Notes: a model not told the origin generated them from the sequence alone. A DNA stretch of 43,510 nucleotides from Rhodocyclales bacterium RIFCSPLOWO2_02_FULL_63_24 (GCA_001828935.1 MHZX01000030.1:1-43510), one strand, 5' to 3'. Shown: positions 25,638-35,985, counted from the stretch's first letter. Program-made: numbers and translations.

Positions 25638-26561
25638 CTAGGGCCTGGCTTTCTTCTTGACCCGCTTGCCGCGGCTGGGCTGCTCGACCGTGGATAGCAC
25701 GTCGTCCGGCCGCGGCGGCAGGGCAGTGCGCTCGCCCAGCACCAGGGCCAAGCCATGGCGCTCGACGCCGGCCAGCGGCGCGCAGGTGATGCGGGCAAAG
25801 GAGTAGGCGCTGTCACGGTCGACCTTGACTACCCTGGCCACCGGCAAGCCGGGCAGATAAACGCCATCCAGTCCCGACGTGACCAGCACGTCGCCGACCT
25901 GCACCTCGGCGTTCGCCGCCAGGAAACGCAGCTCCATCATGCCCGCACCGGCACCGGCCAGTACGGCGCGCAAGCCGTTGCGCTGCACCTCGACCGGGAT
26001 CGCCTGATCCTTGTCGGTCAGCAGCAATACCTCCGCGATGAGCGGAAACACCCGCGCCACCTGGCCGATGACGCCGACGTCATCGACCACCGCCTGCCCG
26101 GCGCGGATGCCATGCTGGATGCCCTTGTCGATGATCACCCGCCGCGAAAACGGGTCGCGCGCCGCATACAGGATCTCGGCGATGCGGCCTTCGACCGGCT
26201 GCCGCGCGCGCATGTCGAGCAAGGCGCGCAGCCGCTTGTTCTCCTGTTCTAGATGCTGCTGGCGCAGCAGGAGATTGGCGGTGCCAAGCTTGCCCCGGCG
26301 CAGGTTCTCGTTTTCTTTCAACAAGCTGGACTGGCGGGTCAGATAGGTGCCGAAGTCGCCTGCCGCATCGATCGGCACCCAGGTCGCGCGCTGCAGGGGC
26401 CAGGCGATCGTGGCAACCGCCAGGCGCGCCCATTCCAGGGTGTGAAAGCGCAGGTCGGCGATCAGCAGGGTCAGCGACAGCGAGACGAAAAAGGCCAGCC
26501 GCACAAGCGGCGCCGGACCCCGTTTGAAGAAGGGTGGCGGAGCATGGCCAACGACGGACAT
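25638..26561 (-). CDS. mreC: rod-shape-determining protein
   Basis: 307 aa from ATG 26561; the frame is open further upstream but that stretch is low-complexity and unlikely. A single N-terminal membrane segment (LVRLAFFVSLSLTLLIADLRF) is followed by a coiled coil (KENENLRRGKLGTANLLLRQQHLEQENKRLRALL) and the beta-barrel periplasmic domain (IIDKGIQHGIRAGQAVVDDVGVIGQV; GDVLVTSGLDGVYLPGLPVARV). It ends in a lysine/arginine-rich tail. MreC ties cytoplasmic MreB to PBP2/RodA. Confidence 0.94.
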   Translation of the reverse strand: MSVVGHAPPPFFKRGPAPLVRLAFFVSLSLTLLIADLRFHTLEWARLAVATIAWPLQRATWVPIDAAGDFGTYLTRQSSLLKENENLRRGKLGTANLLLRQQHLEQENKRLRALLDMRARQPVEGRIAEILYAARDPFSRRVIIDKGIQHGIRAGQAVVDDVGVIGQVARVFPLIAEVLLLTDKDQAIPVEVQRNGLRAVLAGAGAGMMELRFLAANAEVQVGDVLVTSGLDGVYLPGLPVARVVKVDRDSAYSFARITCAPLAGVERHGLALVLGERTALPPRPDDVLSTVEQPSRGKRVKKKARP

Positions 26562-26615
26562 CAAGGCAGTTGCGCCCTCGAAAAGAGATGGAAAGCCAGA
26601 TGGACCCCGGTACCC

Positions 26616-26638
26616 GGCGCCCGGCGGCAATGGGCGCC
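26616..26638 (-). promoter_or_regulatory. hairpin between mreB and mreC
   Basis: GGCGCCC (26616-26622) and GGGCGCC (26632-26638) are perfect 7-bp arms with a 9-nt loop, lying in the 103-bp gap between mreB and mreC. No T run follows on the minus strand. It could act as an RNA-processing or partial-attenuation site that keeps MreB above MreC. Confidence 0.35.
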
Positions 26639-26664
26639 AGCTTGCAAACTACACGGGCCGGGAC

Positions 26665-27911
<1,247 letters not shown>

Positions 27912-28199
27912 ATGTCCCTGAACCTGGCAGACGTAGCCCGCATCGCGCGCCTGGCGCGCATCGAACTTTCCGCCGCTGAAGCAGAAGCCACCTGCGGCCA
28001 GTTGAACGGCATCCTCGGCTTCATCGAGCAGCTGCAGGCGGTCGATACCACCGGTATCGAGCCGATGGCCCATGCCGTGGATGTGGTCCAGCGCCTGCGC
28101 CCCGACGGCGTCACGGAAACGGATCGCCGGGCCGATTTCCAGGCGTTGGCACCGGAAGCCGAGGCCGGCCTGTATCTCGTCCCGAAGGTTATCGAATGA
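27912..28199 (+). CDS. gatC: Asp-tRNA(Asn)/Glu-tRNA(Gln) amidotransferase subunit C
   Basis: 95 aa. GatC is the small linker that holds GatA and GatB together. It has the family pattern [45 protein letters not shown] and LRPDGVTE. The stop overlaps gatA by ATGA. Its presence means the organism makes Gln-tRNA(Gln) and/or Asn-tRNA(Asn) by the indirect route. Confidence 0.95.
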   Translation: MSLNLADVARIARLARIELSAAEAEATCGQLNGILGFIEQLQAVDTTGIEPMAHAVDVVQRLRPDGVTETDRRADFQALAPEAEAGLYLVPKVIE

Positions 28200-29671
28200 G
28201 CGACTTGATCAATTCATCGCTGCGCGAGCTCTCCGCCGCGCTGGCGACCAGGCAGGTTTCCGCCGTCGAGTTGGCGACGCTTTTCCTCGACCGCATCGAG
28301 AAGCTCAACCCCTCGCTCAACGCCTTCGTCACCACCGACCGGGCAAAGACTTTGGCACAAGCGCGGACCGCTGACGAAAAAATAGTCGGCGCCGGCGGCT
28401 CGGCGATTTCGCCCCTTTGCGGTATCCCCGTGGCGCACAAGGACATCTTCTGCACCCAGGGCTGGCGCACGAGCTGCGGCTCGAAGATGCTGACCAACTT
28501 CGTTTCGCCCTACGATGCGCACGTGGTGGAAAAGCTCGCCGCCGCCGGCATGGTGACCCTGGGCAAGCTGAACATGGACGAGTTCGCCATGGGCTCGTCG
28601 AACGAGACCTCGTACTTCGGGCCGGTCAAGAATCCGTGGAACGTTTCCTGCGTGCCAGGCGGTTCCTCCGGCGGCTCGGCAGCCGCCATCGCGGCGCGCT
28701 TGACGCCCGCGGCAACCGGCACCGACACCGGCGGCTCGATTCGGCAGCCGGCGGCCCTGTGCGGTCTCAGCGGCCTCAAGCCCACTTACGGCGTGGTCTC
28801 GCGCTACGGCATGATCGCCTTCGCCTCCAGCCTCGACCAGGCCGGGCCGATGGCGAAGTCAGCCTCGGACTGCGCGCTGCTGCTCAATGCCATGGCCGGC
28901 TTCGATACCCGCGATTCGACCTCGCTGCAACGCCCGGTCGAGGACTATGGCCGCGATCTGGAAAAACCGCTGGCGGGCCTGAGGATCGGCTTGCCGCAGG
29001 AGTTCTTCGGCGCAGGCATGGACGCCGACGTGCGCGCCGCAGTCGATGCCGCGCTGGCCGAGTACCGCCGGCTGGGTGCCACCACGCTTGAAGTGCGGCT
29101 GACCAATTCGGGCCTCTCGGTGCCGGCGTATTACGTGATCGCGCCGGCCGAGGCCAGCTCGAACCTGTCGCGTTTCGACGGCGTGCGCTACGGCTACCGG
29201 GCGCCGGAGTACGCCGATCTGGCGGAGATGTATTCGCGTAGCCGGGCGCAGGGCTTCGGCGCCGAAGTGAAGCGCCGCATCCTGATCGGCACCTATGTGC
29301 TGTCGCACGGCTACTACGACGCCTATTACCTCCAGGCGCAGAAGATTCGCCGTCTGATCGCCGCCGACTTTCAGGCCGCGTTCCAGCAATGCGACGTGAT
29401 CATGGGGCCGACCTCGCCCTCGGTGGCCTTCGCCTTCGGCGCCAAGAGCGCCGACCCGGTGCAGATGTACCTGTCGGATATCTACACGATCTCCACCAAC
29501 CTCGCCGGCCTGCCGGGCATGTCGCTGCCCTGCGGCTTCGGCGCCAACAATATGCCGGTGGGCCTACAGATCATCGGCAACTGGTTCGATGAAGCCAGAA
29601 TGCTGAATGTTGCCCACAAATACCAGCAAGTTACCGACTGGCACACACGGATGCCGGAGACTCTGAAATGA
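28196..29671 (+). CDS. gatA: Asp-tRNA(Asn)/Glu-tRNA(Gln) amidotransferase subunit A
   Basis: 491 aa, amidase-signature enzyme that frees ammonia from glutamine for the transamidation. The Ser-cisSer-Lys triad is visible: Lys in [10 protein letters not shown], cis-Ser in [14 protein letters not shown] and nucleophile Ser in [11 protein letters not shown]. Ammonia is channelled to GatB. Overlaps gatC and gatB by ATGA at both ends, so the three are translated as one unit. Confidence 0.97.
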   Translation: MSDLINSSLRELSAALATRQVSAVELATLFLDRIEKLNPSLNAFVTTDRAKTLAQARTADEKIVGAGGSAISPLCGIPVAHKDIFCTQGWRTSCGSKMLTNFVSPYDAHVVEKLAAAGMVTLGKLNMDEFAMGSSNETSYFGPVKNPWNVSCVPGGSSGGSAAAIAARLTPAATGTDTGGSIRQPAALCGLSGLKPTYGVVSRYGMIAFASSLDQAGPMAKSASDCALLLNAMAGFDTRDSTSLQRPVEDYGRDLEKPLAGLRIGLPQEFFGAGMDADVRAAVDAALAEYRRLGATTLEVRLTNSGLSVPAYYVIAPAEASSNLSRFDGVRYGYRAPEYADLAEMYSRSRAQGFGAEVKRRILIGTYVLSHGYYDAYYLQAQKIRRLIAADFQAAFQQCDVIMGPTSPSVAFAFGAKSADPVQMYLSDIYTISTNLAGLPGMSLPCGFGANNMPVGLQIIGNWFDEARMLNVAHKYQQVTDWHTRMPETLK

Positions 29672-31182
29672 AGCGCGACACGCAGTGGGAAGTGGTGATC
29701 GGACTGGAAACCCACGCCCAGTTGCAAACCAAGTCCAAGATTTTCTCCGGCAGCAGCATCGCCTTCGGCGCCGAACCGAATGTGCAGGCCTGCGCGGTAG
29801 ACATCGCGCTGCCCGGCGTGCTGCCGGTGTTGAACCGCGAGGCCGTGGTCTGCGCCATCAAGTTCGGCCTGGCCGTCGGAGCGCAGATCGCGCCGCGTTC
29901 GATCTTCGCCCGCAAGAACTATTTCTACCCCGACCTGCCCAAGGGCTACCAGATCAGCCAGTTCGAGATTCCGGTGGTGTCGGGCGGCGGCTTGGCGATA
30001 AGCGTCCCCCAAGGGGACTTCCTTCGGGGCGTCGGCAACGCGGGTGACGGACCGAAGGGAGTGCAAAGCCAGGCGACCGAGAAGTATGTGCACCTGACCC
30101 GCGCCCATCTCGAAGAGGACGCCGGCAAGTCGCTGCACGAGGACTTCCACGGCCGCACCGGCATCGACCTGAATCGCGCCGGTACGCCGCTGCTGGAAAT
30201 CGTCACCGAACCGGACATGCGTTCTTCCGCCGAGGCGGTCGCCTACGCCAAGGCGCTGCACGCGCTGGTGCAGTGGATCGGGATTTGCGACGGCAACATG
30301 CAGGAAGGCTCGTTCCGCTGCGACGCCAACGTGTCGGTGCGGCCCATGAACCAGAAGGAATTCGGCACGCGGCGCGAAATCAAGAACCTCAACTCCTTCC
30401 GCTTCATGCAGCAGGCGATCGACTTCGAGGTGCAATGGCAGATCAACGAGATCGAGGAAGGCCGCGCCATCCAGCAGGCCACCGTGCTGTTCGATCCGGA
30501 CACGGGCGAGACGCGTTCGATGCGCAGTAAGGAAGACGCGCACGATTACCGTTACTTCCCCGACCCCGATCTGCTGCCGCTGGAAATCACAGCCGACTGG
30601 ATCGCCGAAGTGAAGTCCGGGATGCCGGAACTGCCGCAGGCGATGCAGCAGCGCTTCCAGACCGAGTTCGGGCTCTCTTCCTACGACGCCGCCACGCTGA
30701 CGGCATCGCGCGAAATGGCAGCCTACTTCGAAACCGCGCTGGACTCGGCGGGCAAGGAGAACGCCAAGCCCGTGGCCAACTGGGTGATGGGCGAACTGTC
30801 GGCCCGGCTCAACAAGGATGGACTGGAAATTGCGGCCGCTCCGCTGTCGGCGCAGCAGCTTGCCAGCATCGTGCGCCGCATTGCGGACAACACGATCTCC
30901 AACAAGATCGCCAAGGATGTCTTCGAGACGCTATGGGCCGGCGACGGCAAGGATGCCGACGCCGTGATCGAAGCAAAAGGCTGGAAGCAGATCACCGATA
31001 CCGGCGCCATCGAGGCGCTGGTCGATGAAGTGATCGCAGCCAATCAGAAATCGGTTGAGGAATATCGCGCCGGCAAGGAAAAAGCCTTCAATGCCCTGGT
31101 CGGCCAGGCCATGAAAGCAACCCGCGGCAAGGCCAACCCCCAGCAGGTCACCGACCTGCTGAAGAAGAAACTCGGCGGCTGA
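29668..31182 (+). CDS. gatB: Asp-tRNA(Asn)/Glu-tRNA(Gln) amidotransferase subunit B
   Basis: 504 aa. GatB activates the misacylated tRNA and adds ammonia. Seen: [10 protein letters not shown], the [18 protein letters not shown] motif, [34 protein letters not shown], and the C-terminal YqeY-like tail. Between FEIPVV and [10 protein letters not shown] there are about 40 residues where many homologues have about 20-30. This stretch (from about residue 108) is encoded partly by a GTCCCC-CAA-GGGGAC hairpin at 30004-30018, so a repeat may have entered in frame. The stop is directly against the stop of the next, convergent gene. Confidence 0.96.
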   Translation: MKRDTQWEVVIGLETHAQLQTKSKIFSGSSIAFGAEPNVQACAVDIALPGVLPVLNREAVVCAIKFGLAVGAQIAPRSIFARKNYFYPDLPKGYQISQFEIPVVSGGGLAISVPQGDFLRGVGNAGDGPKGVQSQATEKYVHLTRAHLEEDAGKSLHEDFHGRTGIDLNRAGTPLLEIVTEPDMRSSAEAVAYAKALHALVQWIGICDGNMQEGSFRCDANVSVRPMNQKEFGTRREIKNLNSFRFMQQAIDFEVQWQINEIEEGRAIQQATVLFDPDTGETRSMRSKEDAHDYRYFPDPDLLPLEITADWIAEVKSGMPELPQAMQQRFQTEFGLSSYDAATLTASREMAAYFETALDSAGKENAKPVANWVMGELSARLNKDGLEIAAAPLSAQQLASIVRRIADNTISNKIAKDVFETLWAGDGKDADAVIEAKGWKQITDTGAIEALVDEVIAANQKSVEEYRAGKEKAFNALVGQAMKATRGKANPQQVTDLLKKKLGG

Positions 31183-31866
31183 TTACTTTTTCTCGGCGGC
31201 GGGCTTGGCTGGCGCCGCTGCGGGTGCCGCCGGAACCGCGGGAGCGGCTTCGGTCGACTTCTTGCCGGTCAATTCGAGATAGCGCGTCTTCTCCTCGGCG
31301 AAACGGAGTCGGACTTCTTCCATCTCCTTGACCTTGGCTTCCACCGCGTCCTGCTGCGCCTTGATTTCTTTTTCGTTGTCGAGGACTTGCGCCTTGACCT
31401 GCTCAGGCAGCGGCTTGCCCTTGTAGAACTCCTTGTCGCGTTCCAGCTTCTGCTTCTTCTTGTTGGCCTCCTCCAGCCGTTGCTGGGACTGCTTCATGGC
31501 CTTGTCCACTTCGGCCAAGGCCCGGTCCCGCGCCGAATTGATGTCCTTTTCGCTGGAATAGGTCGCCAGCAGCGCAAGCGTGCGGCGGCGTTCCTCTGCC
31601 GCCTTCTTCTTCAGCTCTTCCTTCTTGGCCGCTTCCGCGTCGCGGCGCGCCTGTTGTTCGGCGGTCAGCGGGGCTTCGACCGATTTGGATATGAAGCCAC
31701 GATTGTCGCGCTCTTCATAAGCCCTGCCCTGGCAGGCAGCCGGCAGGAAATCGCCGCACACCTTGCGCCCGGCAGCATCATCGCAGCAATAAATGCGGGT
31801 CTGGGCGGCGGCGCCCAAGGCAAGCACGGCTGAGGAAGCAAACAGCAAGGCAGTGATCAGGCGCAT
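31183..31866 (-). CDS. periplasmic coiled-coil protein of unknown function
   Basis: 227 aa from ATG 31866, which has CAGGGAGA ahead of it. A Sec signal peptide (MRLITALLFASSAVLALGAAAQ) is followed by a short Cys-rich module (IYCCDDAAGRKVCGDFLPAAC) that resembles DUF4124-type domains. Then comes a long charged coiled coil (about residues 65-200) and an Ala/Pro/Lys tail. No enzyme motif is seen. I do not recognise a specific family for the whole protein. It converges on gatB with zero bases between the two stop codons. Confidence 0.75.
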   Translation of the reverse strand: MRLITALLFASSAVLALGAAAQTRIYCCDDAAGRKVCGDFLPAACQGRAYEERDNRGFISKSVEAPLTAEQQARRDAEAAKKEELKKKAAEERRRTLALLATYSSEKDINSARDRALAEVDKAMKQSQQRLEEANKKKQKLERDKEFYKGKPLPEQVKAQVLDNEKEIKAQQDAVEAKVKEMEEVRLRFAEEKTRYLELTGKKSTEAAPAVPAAPAAAPAKPAAEKK

Positions 31867-31897
31867 GGGGTATCTCCCTGGAGAGGCGTCATCGGCA

Positions 31898-32578
31898 TCA
31901 GTCGATGCCGTAACGAACACGATAAGCACGCACGGCCGCGAGCTTGTTTTCAAGTTCCGGATGGCCGGAGAGGTAGTCGATCAGGTCGGTCAGGCTGGCA
32001 ACGCTGATCACCGGAATACCGTAATTTTCTTCGACTTCCTGCACGGCCGAAAGATCGCCCTGACCGCGTTCCTGGCGATCGAGCGCAATGACCACCGCAG
32101 CAGGCGTCGCGCCGGCGGCGCGGATCAGGTCCACCGATTCGCGCACCGAGGTGCCCGCGGAAATCACGTCGTCGATGATCAACACTCGCCCCTTGAGCGG
32201 CGCGCCTACCAGCGTACCGCCTTCGCCGTGATCCTTGGCTTCCTTGCGGTTGTAGGCATAGGGCGTGTTGCGCCCGAGACCGGCCAGCGCCATGGCCGCG
32301 CCGGCCGCAAGCGGAATGCCCTTATAGGCCGGCCCGAACAGCACGTCGAACTCCACGCCCGCCGCCAGAATGCTGCGTGCGTAAAAATCGCTGAGACGCG
32401 CCAGGGAGGCACCGTCGTTGAACAAACCGGCGTTGAAGAAATAGGGACTCAGGCGACCGGCCTTGGTCTTGAATTCGCCGAAACGCAACACCCCAATTTC
32501 GCAGGCGAAGGCGATAAACTCGCGGCTCAGCTCGCCGGTGACGGCGCTGGCGGCAGAAAGGGCGACGTTCGTATTCAT
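31898..32578 (-). CDS. pyrE: orotate phosphoribosyltransferase
   Basis: 226 aa from ATG 32578; an ATG nine bases upstream is also in frame. It joins orotate to PRPP to make OMP in pyrimidine synthesis. Seen: [38 protein letters not shown] (flexible catalytic loop) and the PRPP motif [17 protein letters not shown]. Divergent from the exonuclease gene, with start codons only 14-26 bp apart. Confidence 0.96.
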   Translation of the reverse strand: MNTNVALSAASAVTGELSREFIAFACEIGVLRFGEFKTKAGRLSPYFFNAGLFNDGASLARLSDFYARSILAAGVEFDVLFGPAYKGIPLAAGAAMALAGLGRNTPYAYNRKEAKDHGEGGTLVGAPLKGRVLIIDDVISAGTSVRESVDLIRAAGATPAAVVIALDRQERGQGDLSAVQEVEENYGIPVISVASLTDLIDYLSGHPELENKLAAVRAYRVRYGID

Positions 32579-32604
32579 CAAACGCATTCTACATGCTGAA
32601 GCAC

Positions 32605-33402
32605 ATGCTCCGAATACTCAGTCTGAATCTCAATGGTATCCGTTCCGCCGCCAGCAAGGGTTTTTTCGACTGGCTGGCGGCGCAGCAGGCGGACTTCGTC
32701 TGCGTCCAGGAACTCAAGGCGCAACTGGGCGACCTGACCCCCGCGCTGCGGGAGCCGACGGGATTCGTCGGCTGCTTTCATGCCGCGGAGAAGAAGGGCT
32801 ACAGCGGGGTCGGCATCTATTCCCGGCGGACACCCGACCGCATCGTCGAAGGGTTCGGCAATCCCGAATTCGATGCCGAGGGCCGCTACCTGCAAGCCGA
32901 CTTCGGCAAGCTGTCGGTGGTCTCCTTGTACCTGCCGTCCGGCTCCAGCTCAGACGAGCGCCAGCACGCCAAGTTCCGCTTCCTCGATCAATTCCGGCGG
33001 CAACTGGAACGCCTCGCCAGCGAAGCCCGACAGGGTGCACGCGAAATTCTCCTGTGCGGCGACTGGAACATCGCCCACCGGGAAATCGATCTCAAGAACT
33101 GGAAGTCCAACCAAAAGAATTCGGGTTTCCTGCCGGAAGAAAGAGCTTGGCTGTCCGCCGTCTTCGATGAACTGGGATGGGTCGATGTGCATCGCCGCCT
33201 GCTGCCCGAAGCGACCGGCGAGGCCTACACTTGGTGGTCGAACCGGGGCCAAGCCTGGGCGAAGAATGTCGGCTGGCGCATCGACTACCAGATTGCCACG
33301 CCTGGCTTGGCGGCGGCGGCGCGCCGGGTGATGGTCTACAAGGATCAGCGCTTCTCGGACCATGCGCCGCTGACCGTGGACTACGAATTGGCTCGCGCAT
33401 GA
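32605..33402 (+). CDS. xthA: exodeoxyribonuclease III / AP endonuclease family
   Basis: 265 aa from ATG 32605 ([15 protein letters not shown] is the usual family start; an ATG at 32593 would add four residues). Cuts DNA at abasic sites and removes 3' blocks. Catalytic residues are visible: LNLNGIR, VQELKA (metal Glu), [33 protein letters not shown] and SDHAPL (catalytic His). No ribosome site is obvious before either ATG. Confidence 0.94.
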   Translation: MLRILSLNLNGIRSAASKGFFDWLAAQQADFVCVQELKAQLGDLTPALREPTGFVGCFHAAEKKGYSGVGIYSRRTPDRIVEGFGNPEFDAEGRYLQADFGKLSVVSLYLPSGSSSDERQHAKFRFLDQFRRQLERLASEARQGAREILLCGDWNIAHREIDLKNWKSNQKNSGFLPEERAWLSAVFDELGWVDVHRRLLPEATGEAYTWWSNRGQAWAKNVGWRIDYQIATPGLAAAARRVMVYKDQRFSDHAPLTVDYELARA

Positions 33403-33425
33403 CATACATCATTGCGGCGCAGCGA

Positions 33426-33450
33426 CAAAATCGGTAGCCTTGCGATTTTG
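33426..33450. repeat. inverted repeat between xthA and the DUF883 gene
   Basis: CAAAATCG (33426-33433) and CGATTTTG (33443-33450) are perfect 8-bp arms around a 9-nt loop, 24 bases before the next ATG. It could be the xthA terminator (AT-rich stem, no long T run) or an operator for the stress gene that follows. Confidence 0.45.
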
Positions 33451-33473
33451 GTAATTCATTTCAGGAGAAGAGC

Positions 33474-33785
33474 ATGAGCGACATGAGCGATGTCACCAAG
33501 GACAAACTGATTGCCGACGTAAAGCTGGTGATCGCCGACACCGAGGAACTCCTGCGCGCCACCGCGGGGCAAGCCGGCGAAAAGATCGCTGATATCCGCG
33601 CCCGCACCCAGGATAGCCTTGCCGGGGCCAAGATCAAGCTGGCCGAGGCCGAAGCTGCCGTGGTGGACAAGGCCAAGCAGGTCGGCCGCGTCGCCGACGA
33701 CTATGTGCATGACAATCCCTGGCGTTCGGTGGGCGTGGCGGCCGGCTTCGGTTTCATCGTCGGTCTGCTGATCGGCCGTCGCTGA
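33474..33785 (+). CDS. DUF883 (YqjD/ElaB-like) inner-membrane protein
   Basis: 103 aa. A charged helical N-terminal part (coiled coil, residues 5-75) ends in one C-terminal membrane anchor, NPWRSVGVAAGFGFIVGLLIGRR, the hallmark of YqjD/ElaB/DUF883. In E. coli YqjD ties ribosomes to the inner membrane in stationary phase. AGGAGAAG lies before the ATG. It heads a three-gene run in the same order as E. coli yqjD-yqjE-yqjK. Confidence 0.9.
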   Translation: MSDMSDVTKDKLIADVKLVIADTEELLRATAGQAGEKIADIRARTQDSLAGAKIKLAEAEAAVVDKAKQVGRVADDYVHDNPWRSVGVAAGFGFIVGLLIGRR

Positions 33786-33793
33786 GCGCGGCG

Positions 33794-34207
33794 ATGGGTG
33801 ACGCGGCGGACAAGGCGTCGGGTCAGCGCGGCCTGTTCGCGTCGACCAAGGGCCTGCTCGGCACCGGCATCACCCTGCTCCAGAAACGTCTTGAACTCCT
33901 CGGCGTGGAACTCGCCGAGGAGCGAGTGAGGCTGCTTTCGCTGCTGGCTTACGGCGCGGCGGCCTTTGTCTGCATCGCCGTGGGCTTGGTCTTTCTCGCC
34001 ATCTTTCTCACCGTGCTGCTGTGGGAAAGCAACCGGCTGCTGACGCTGGGCGTTTTTTCCGCCCTTTTTCTCGGCGCCGGCATCACCAGTCTGACACTGA
34101 CAATGAGCCTGGCGCGCTCCGGTTCGAAGCTGTTTTCCGCCAGCCTGGCAGAGCTGCGCAAGGACAGCGAAGCCCTGGCGGCGGGCGACGCCGCAAGGCC
34201 GCAGTGA
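33794..34207 (+). CDS. YqjE-like phage-holin-superfamily membrane protein
   Basis: 137 aa with two strong membrane segments (LLAYGAAAFVCIAVGLVFLAIFLTVLLW; LLTLGVFSALFLGAGITSLTLTM) and cytoplasmic ends, matching the YqjE (Phage_holin_3_6) family. Despite the name, chromosomal members next to DUF883 genes are not lysis proteins; their role is unknown but linked to envelope or stationary-phase stress by context. It begins 8 bases after the DUF883 stop. Confidence 0.85.
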   Translation: MGDAADKASGQRGLFASTKGLLGTGITLLQKRLELLGVELAEERVRLLSLLAYGAAAFVCIAVGLVFLAIFLTVLLWESNRLLTLGVFSALFLGAGITSLTLTMSLARSGSKLFSASLAELRKDSEALAAGDAARPQ

Positions 34208-34503
34208 ACGCCACAACGCTCGAACTTGCCCTGAAGAAGCAGCGGCTCCAGATCGCCAGCGAACAATTGCGCGCCGACTTCGGACGTTATGCGGCAGGAC
34301 TGGCGCCCGCCTTCACCGGCGCGGACTGCGCCGTCGAAGGCGTCCGCTGGATGCGGCGCCATCCCCAGATTGTCGTGGCAGGCGGTGTCGCGCTGGCCGT
34401 CGCGCGACCGAAACGTGTCTGGAGTTGGGGGCGTCGCGCATTTTTCGCCTGGCAGGCATGGCGCAAGCTGCATGCGCTCATGGAACGCCACGAGCCGGCC
34501 TGA
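34204..34503 (+). CDS. YqjK-like protein
   Basis: 99 aa from GTG 34204, which overlaps the stop of the preceding gene (GTGA). Sequence pattern LKKQRLQIASEQLRADFGRYAA, then MRRHPQIVVAGGVALAVARPKRVWSWGRRAFFAWQAWRKL, with one weak membrane segment. Size, place and sequence style fit YqjK-like proteins. Function unknown; likely coexpressed with its two neighbours. Confidence 0.75.
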   Translation: MNATTLELALKKQRLQIASEQLRADFGRYAAGLAPAFTGADCAVEGVRWMRRHPQIVVAGGVALAVARPKRVWSWGRRAFFAWQAWRKLHALMERHEPA

Positions 34504-34581
34504 TCCGTTATGACGTCTCCACGTTTCGGTCATGGCAGGGCGACTGCCATCGCGGGCGCCGGCCCTCGCTGACGCTCAGCC

Positions 34582-34935
34582 ATGGTTCGCTTTCGTCCGC
34601 GCGGCGAAGTCAAGGAAGCCCGTCGCCGAGTCTCGGCAGCCACCGGTATGCGCGTATCCCCGAGCCTGATGCAGAAAATGCTGGCGGCGCAGAACCGTGA
34701 GCGCAAGCAGTTGTTGGGGGAAATGGTCAAGGTGCGCGGGCTCATGCCGCTGCTGATGAAACCCCGCAACGGCGAACGCTGGACAGCCACCGAGCGGACT
34801 GCCTTGCTGGACCAGTTGCGAGCCTTGGCGCACCTCTCGCCTTATCTGGTGGTAATGGTGCTGCCCGGCTCCTTTGTCGTACTGCCCGTGCTCGCCTGGT
34901 GGCTGGACCGTCGCCGGCAGAATCGGGCCAGCTAG
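34582..34935 (+). CDS. small membrane protein, possibly LETM1-like
   Basis: 117 aa. A basic N-terminal half (VRFRPRGEVKEARRRVSAATGM) leads to TERTALLDQLRALAHLSPYLVVMVLPGSFVVLPVLAWWLDRRR. The last part has one membrane segment and resembles the short LETM1-type pattern (QLRALA, then PGS..LLP). The likeness is weak, so only the membrane location is firm. 78 bp separate it from the YqjK-like gene. Just downstream lies the displaced tRNA fragment, so this gene marks the edge of the original chromosome. Confidence 0.6.
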   Translation: MVRFRPRGEVKEARRRVSAATGMRVSPSLMQKMLAAQNRERKQLLGEMVKVRGLMPLLMKPRNGERWTATERTALLDQLRALAHLSPYLVVMVLPGSFVVLPVLAWWLDRRRQNRAS

Positions 34936-34960
34936 CCCGACGGCCCCCATCGCTGAGGGC

Positions 34961-35001
34961 CTGGTGGTGATGGGGGGACTTGAACCCTCGACCTACGGAT
35001 T
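34961..35001 (-). repeat. 41-bp copy of the tRNA-Met 3' part (candidate attachment site)
   Basis: 41 bases identical to 35985-36025, the segment of tRNA-Met from the anticodon stem to the CCA end. Beyond it the match to the tRNA fails after a few bases. Outside, 34940-34955 also repeats 35954-35969 (16 identical bases of the region behind the tRNA). This is the arrangement left when a tyrosine recombinase integrates at a tRNA gene. Confidence 0.85.
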
Positions 35002-35173
35002 TTGGGTCTGGTTTGTCATGCCCGTTACTTCAATGGGTTATTGTCTGTTTTGCTCCGCAAAAGGGGTAATTCACGCCCCCTTGCGAAACCCCCGCAAAAT
35101 AAGGGTGTCGGTCTCTTTCACGGTGCGGAAACCGTAGGGTATTTAGCCATCTGCCAAGCCGGAATCCGCGCGA

Positions 35174-35203
35174 TGGACGCCCCCATCGGCCACGGCCTAT
35201 AAT
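35174..35203 (+). promoter_or_regulatory. promoter of the toxin-antitoxin pair
   Basis: A perfect -10 TATAAT lies at 35198-35203, with TGGACG at 35174-35179 as a partial -35 at 18-bp spacing. It is 29 bp before the antitoxin ATG. A GCTAGC palindrome (35207-35212) just after the -10 could be part of an autorepressor site. Confidence 0.55.
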
Positions 35204-35232
35204 CAGGCTAGCCAAATCATCATGGGGCAGAA

Positions 35233-35487
35233 ATGGAAACCATCGCCATCTTCGAAGCAAAATCCCGCCTCTCCGAAATCCTTGCCGCCGTTGAGCATGG
35301 CGAGGAATTCACCGTCACCAAGCGGGGCGAACCGATTGCCCTCATCGTGCCCTATCACCAGAAGGAACGCAGCGAGGCCGCAAGCCAGCTGCGCCGCGCC
35401 CTGATTGTCCGCTGCCGTGAGGCCCGCAAAGCCACCCCTGTCGAAGGGGTTGACCTTCGCGCCGCCCTCGAAGAGGGCCGGGACTGA
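35233..35487 (+). CDS. Phd/YefM-family antitoxin
   Basis: 84 aa. METIAIFEAKSRLSEILAAVEHGEEFTVTKRGEPIALIVPY is the Phd/YefM DNA-binding and dimerisation fold; the C-terminal part, which would wrap the toxin, is charged and less structured. It should block the PIN toxin downstream and repress its own promoter. Stop and toxin start share one base (TGATG), so they are coupled. Confidence 0.88.
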   Translation: METIAIFEAKSRLSEILAAVEHGEEFTVTKRGEPIALIVPYHQKERSEAASQLRRALIVRCREARKATPVEGVDLRAALEEGRD

Positions 35488-35894
35488 TGTCCTTTGTAGT
35501 CGATAACTCTGTCGTTATCGGCTGGCATCTCAGCGGCCAGGCCACCGACTACACCGATGCGGTGCTCGACAAGCTGGCGAACGACGTGGCCCATGTTCCG
35601 GCTTTGTGGCCGCTGGAATTCTCGAATGTGGTGCGCAAGGCGCTGACCGGCAAAAAGATTACCGAAGAGCGCGCCAGGGAGATCATGCAGATTCAGGCCG
35701 GGCTATCGCTGATCGTTCATGCCGACGTACCCGACCCCGCCGAAAACATGGCACTGGCCCTGCGCTACAACCTGAGCAGCTACGATGCCGCTTATCTGGA
35801 TTTGGCATTGCGTTTACGGTTGCCGATTGCGGCTGTGGATGGCGCGCTACGCGATGCCGCAGTCGCAGCCGGTGTTGGGGTATGCGAGCCATGA
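35487..35894 (+). CDS. PIN-domain (VapC-type) ribonuclease toxin
   Basis: 135 aa. The acidic residues of the PIN active site are in place: Asp in FVVDNSVVIGW, Glu in LWPLEFSNVV, and two Asp in SSYDAAYLDLAL. A later AVDGALRDAA fits the fourth site. VapC-type toxins cut tRNA or rRNA and stop growth. Pairing of a Phd-type antitoxin with a PIN toxin is common. Intact, so the module is probably functional. Confidence 0.9.
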   Translation: MSFVVDNSVVIGWHLSGQATDYTDAVLDKLANDVAHVPALWPLEFSNVVRKALTGKKITEERAREIMQIQAGLSLIVHADVPDPAENMALALRYNLSSYDAAYLDLALRLRLPIAAVDGALRDAAVAAGVGVCEP

Positions 35895-35944
35895 TCTCCT
35901 GCGAAGCCAGTGCCCACACCCAAGGGGCGGCATTGTGCGGTGCC

Positions 35945-35976
35945 AAAAGAAAAACGGCCCCCATCGCTGGGAGCCG
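35945..35976 (-). terminator. rho-independent terminator of tRNA-Met
   Basis: On the minus strand, CGGCTCCC-AGCGAT-GGGGGCCG forms a stem with one mismatch, followed by TTTTTCTTTT. It begins about 10 bases after the CCA end of tRNA-Met. Confidence 0.8.
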
Positions 35977-35985
35977 CTTAGATAC

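Larger units (their letters stand above)
35002..35984. mobile_element. small tRNA-bounded insert carrying a toxin-antitoxin pair
   Basis: 983 bp enclosed by the 41-bp repeats. Contents: about 230 bp with no recognisable gene (35002-35232), the antitoxin and PIN toxin genes, and the terminator behind tRNA-Met. No integrase remains, so it is a remnant or a passively moved unit. Alternative: an old tandem duplication of the tRNA region with decay of one copy and later gain of the toxin pair. Confidence 0.6.

Noticed and set aside
33794-34207. Prophage holin
   Set aside because: No other phage gene nearby; order and sequence fit the chromosomal yqjD-yqjE-yqjK cluster.
34962-35045. Second tRNA-Met gene
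   Set aside because: Only the 3' 41 bases match; the anticodon loop and the whole 5' half are absent, so it is a fragment.
35030-35260. 76-aa minus-strand frame as an integrase remnant
   Set aside because: The place would suit a decayed integrase end, but no tyrosine-recombinase motif (R-H-R-Y) can be seen.
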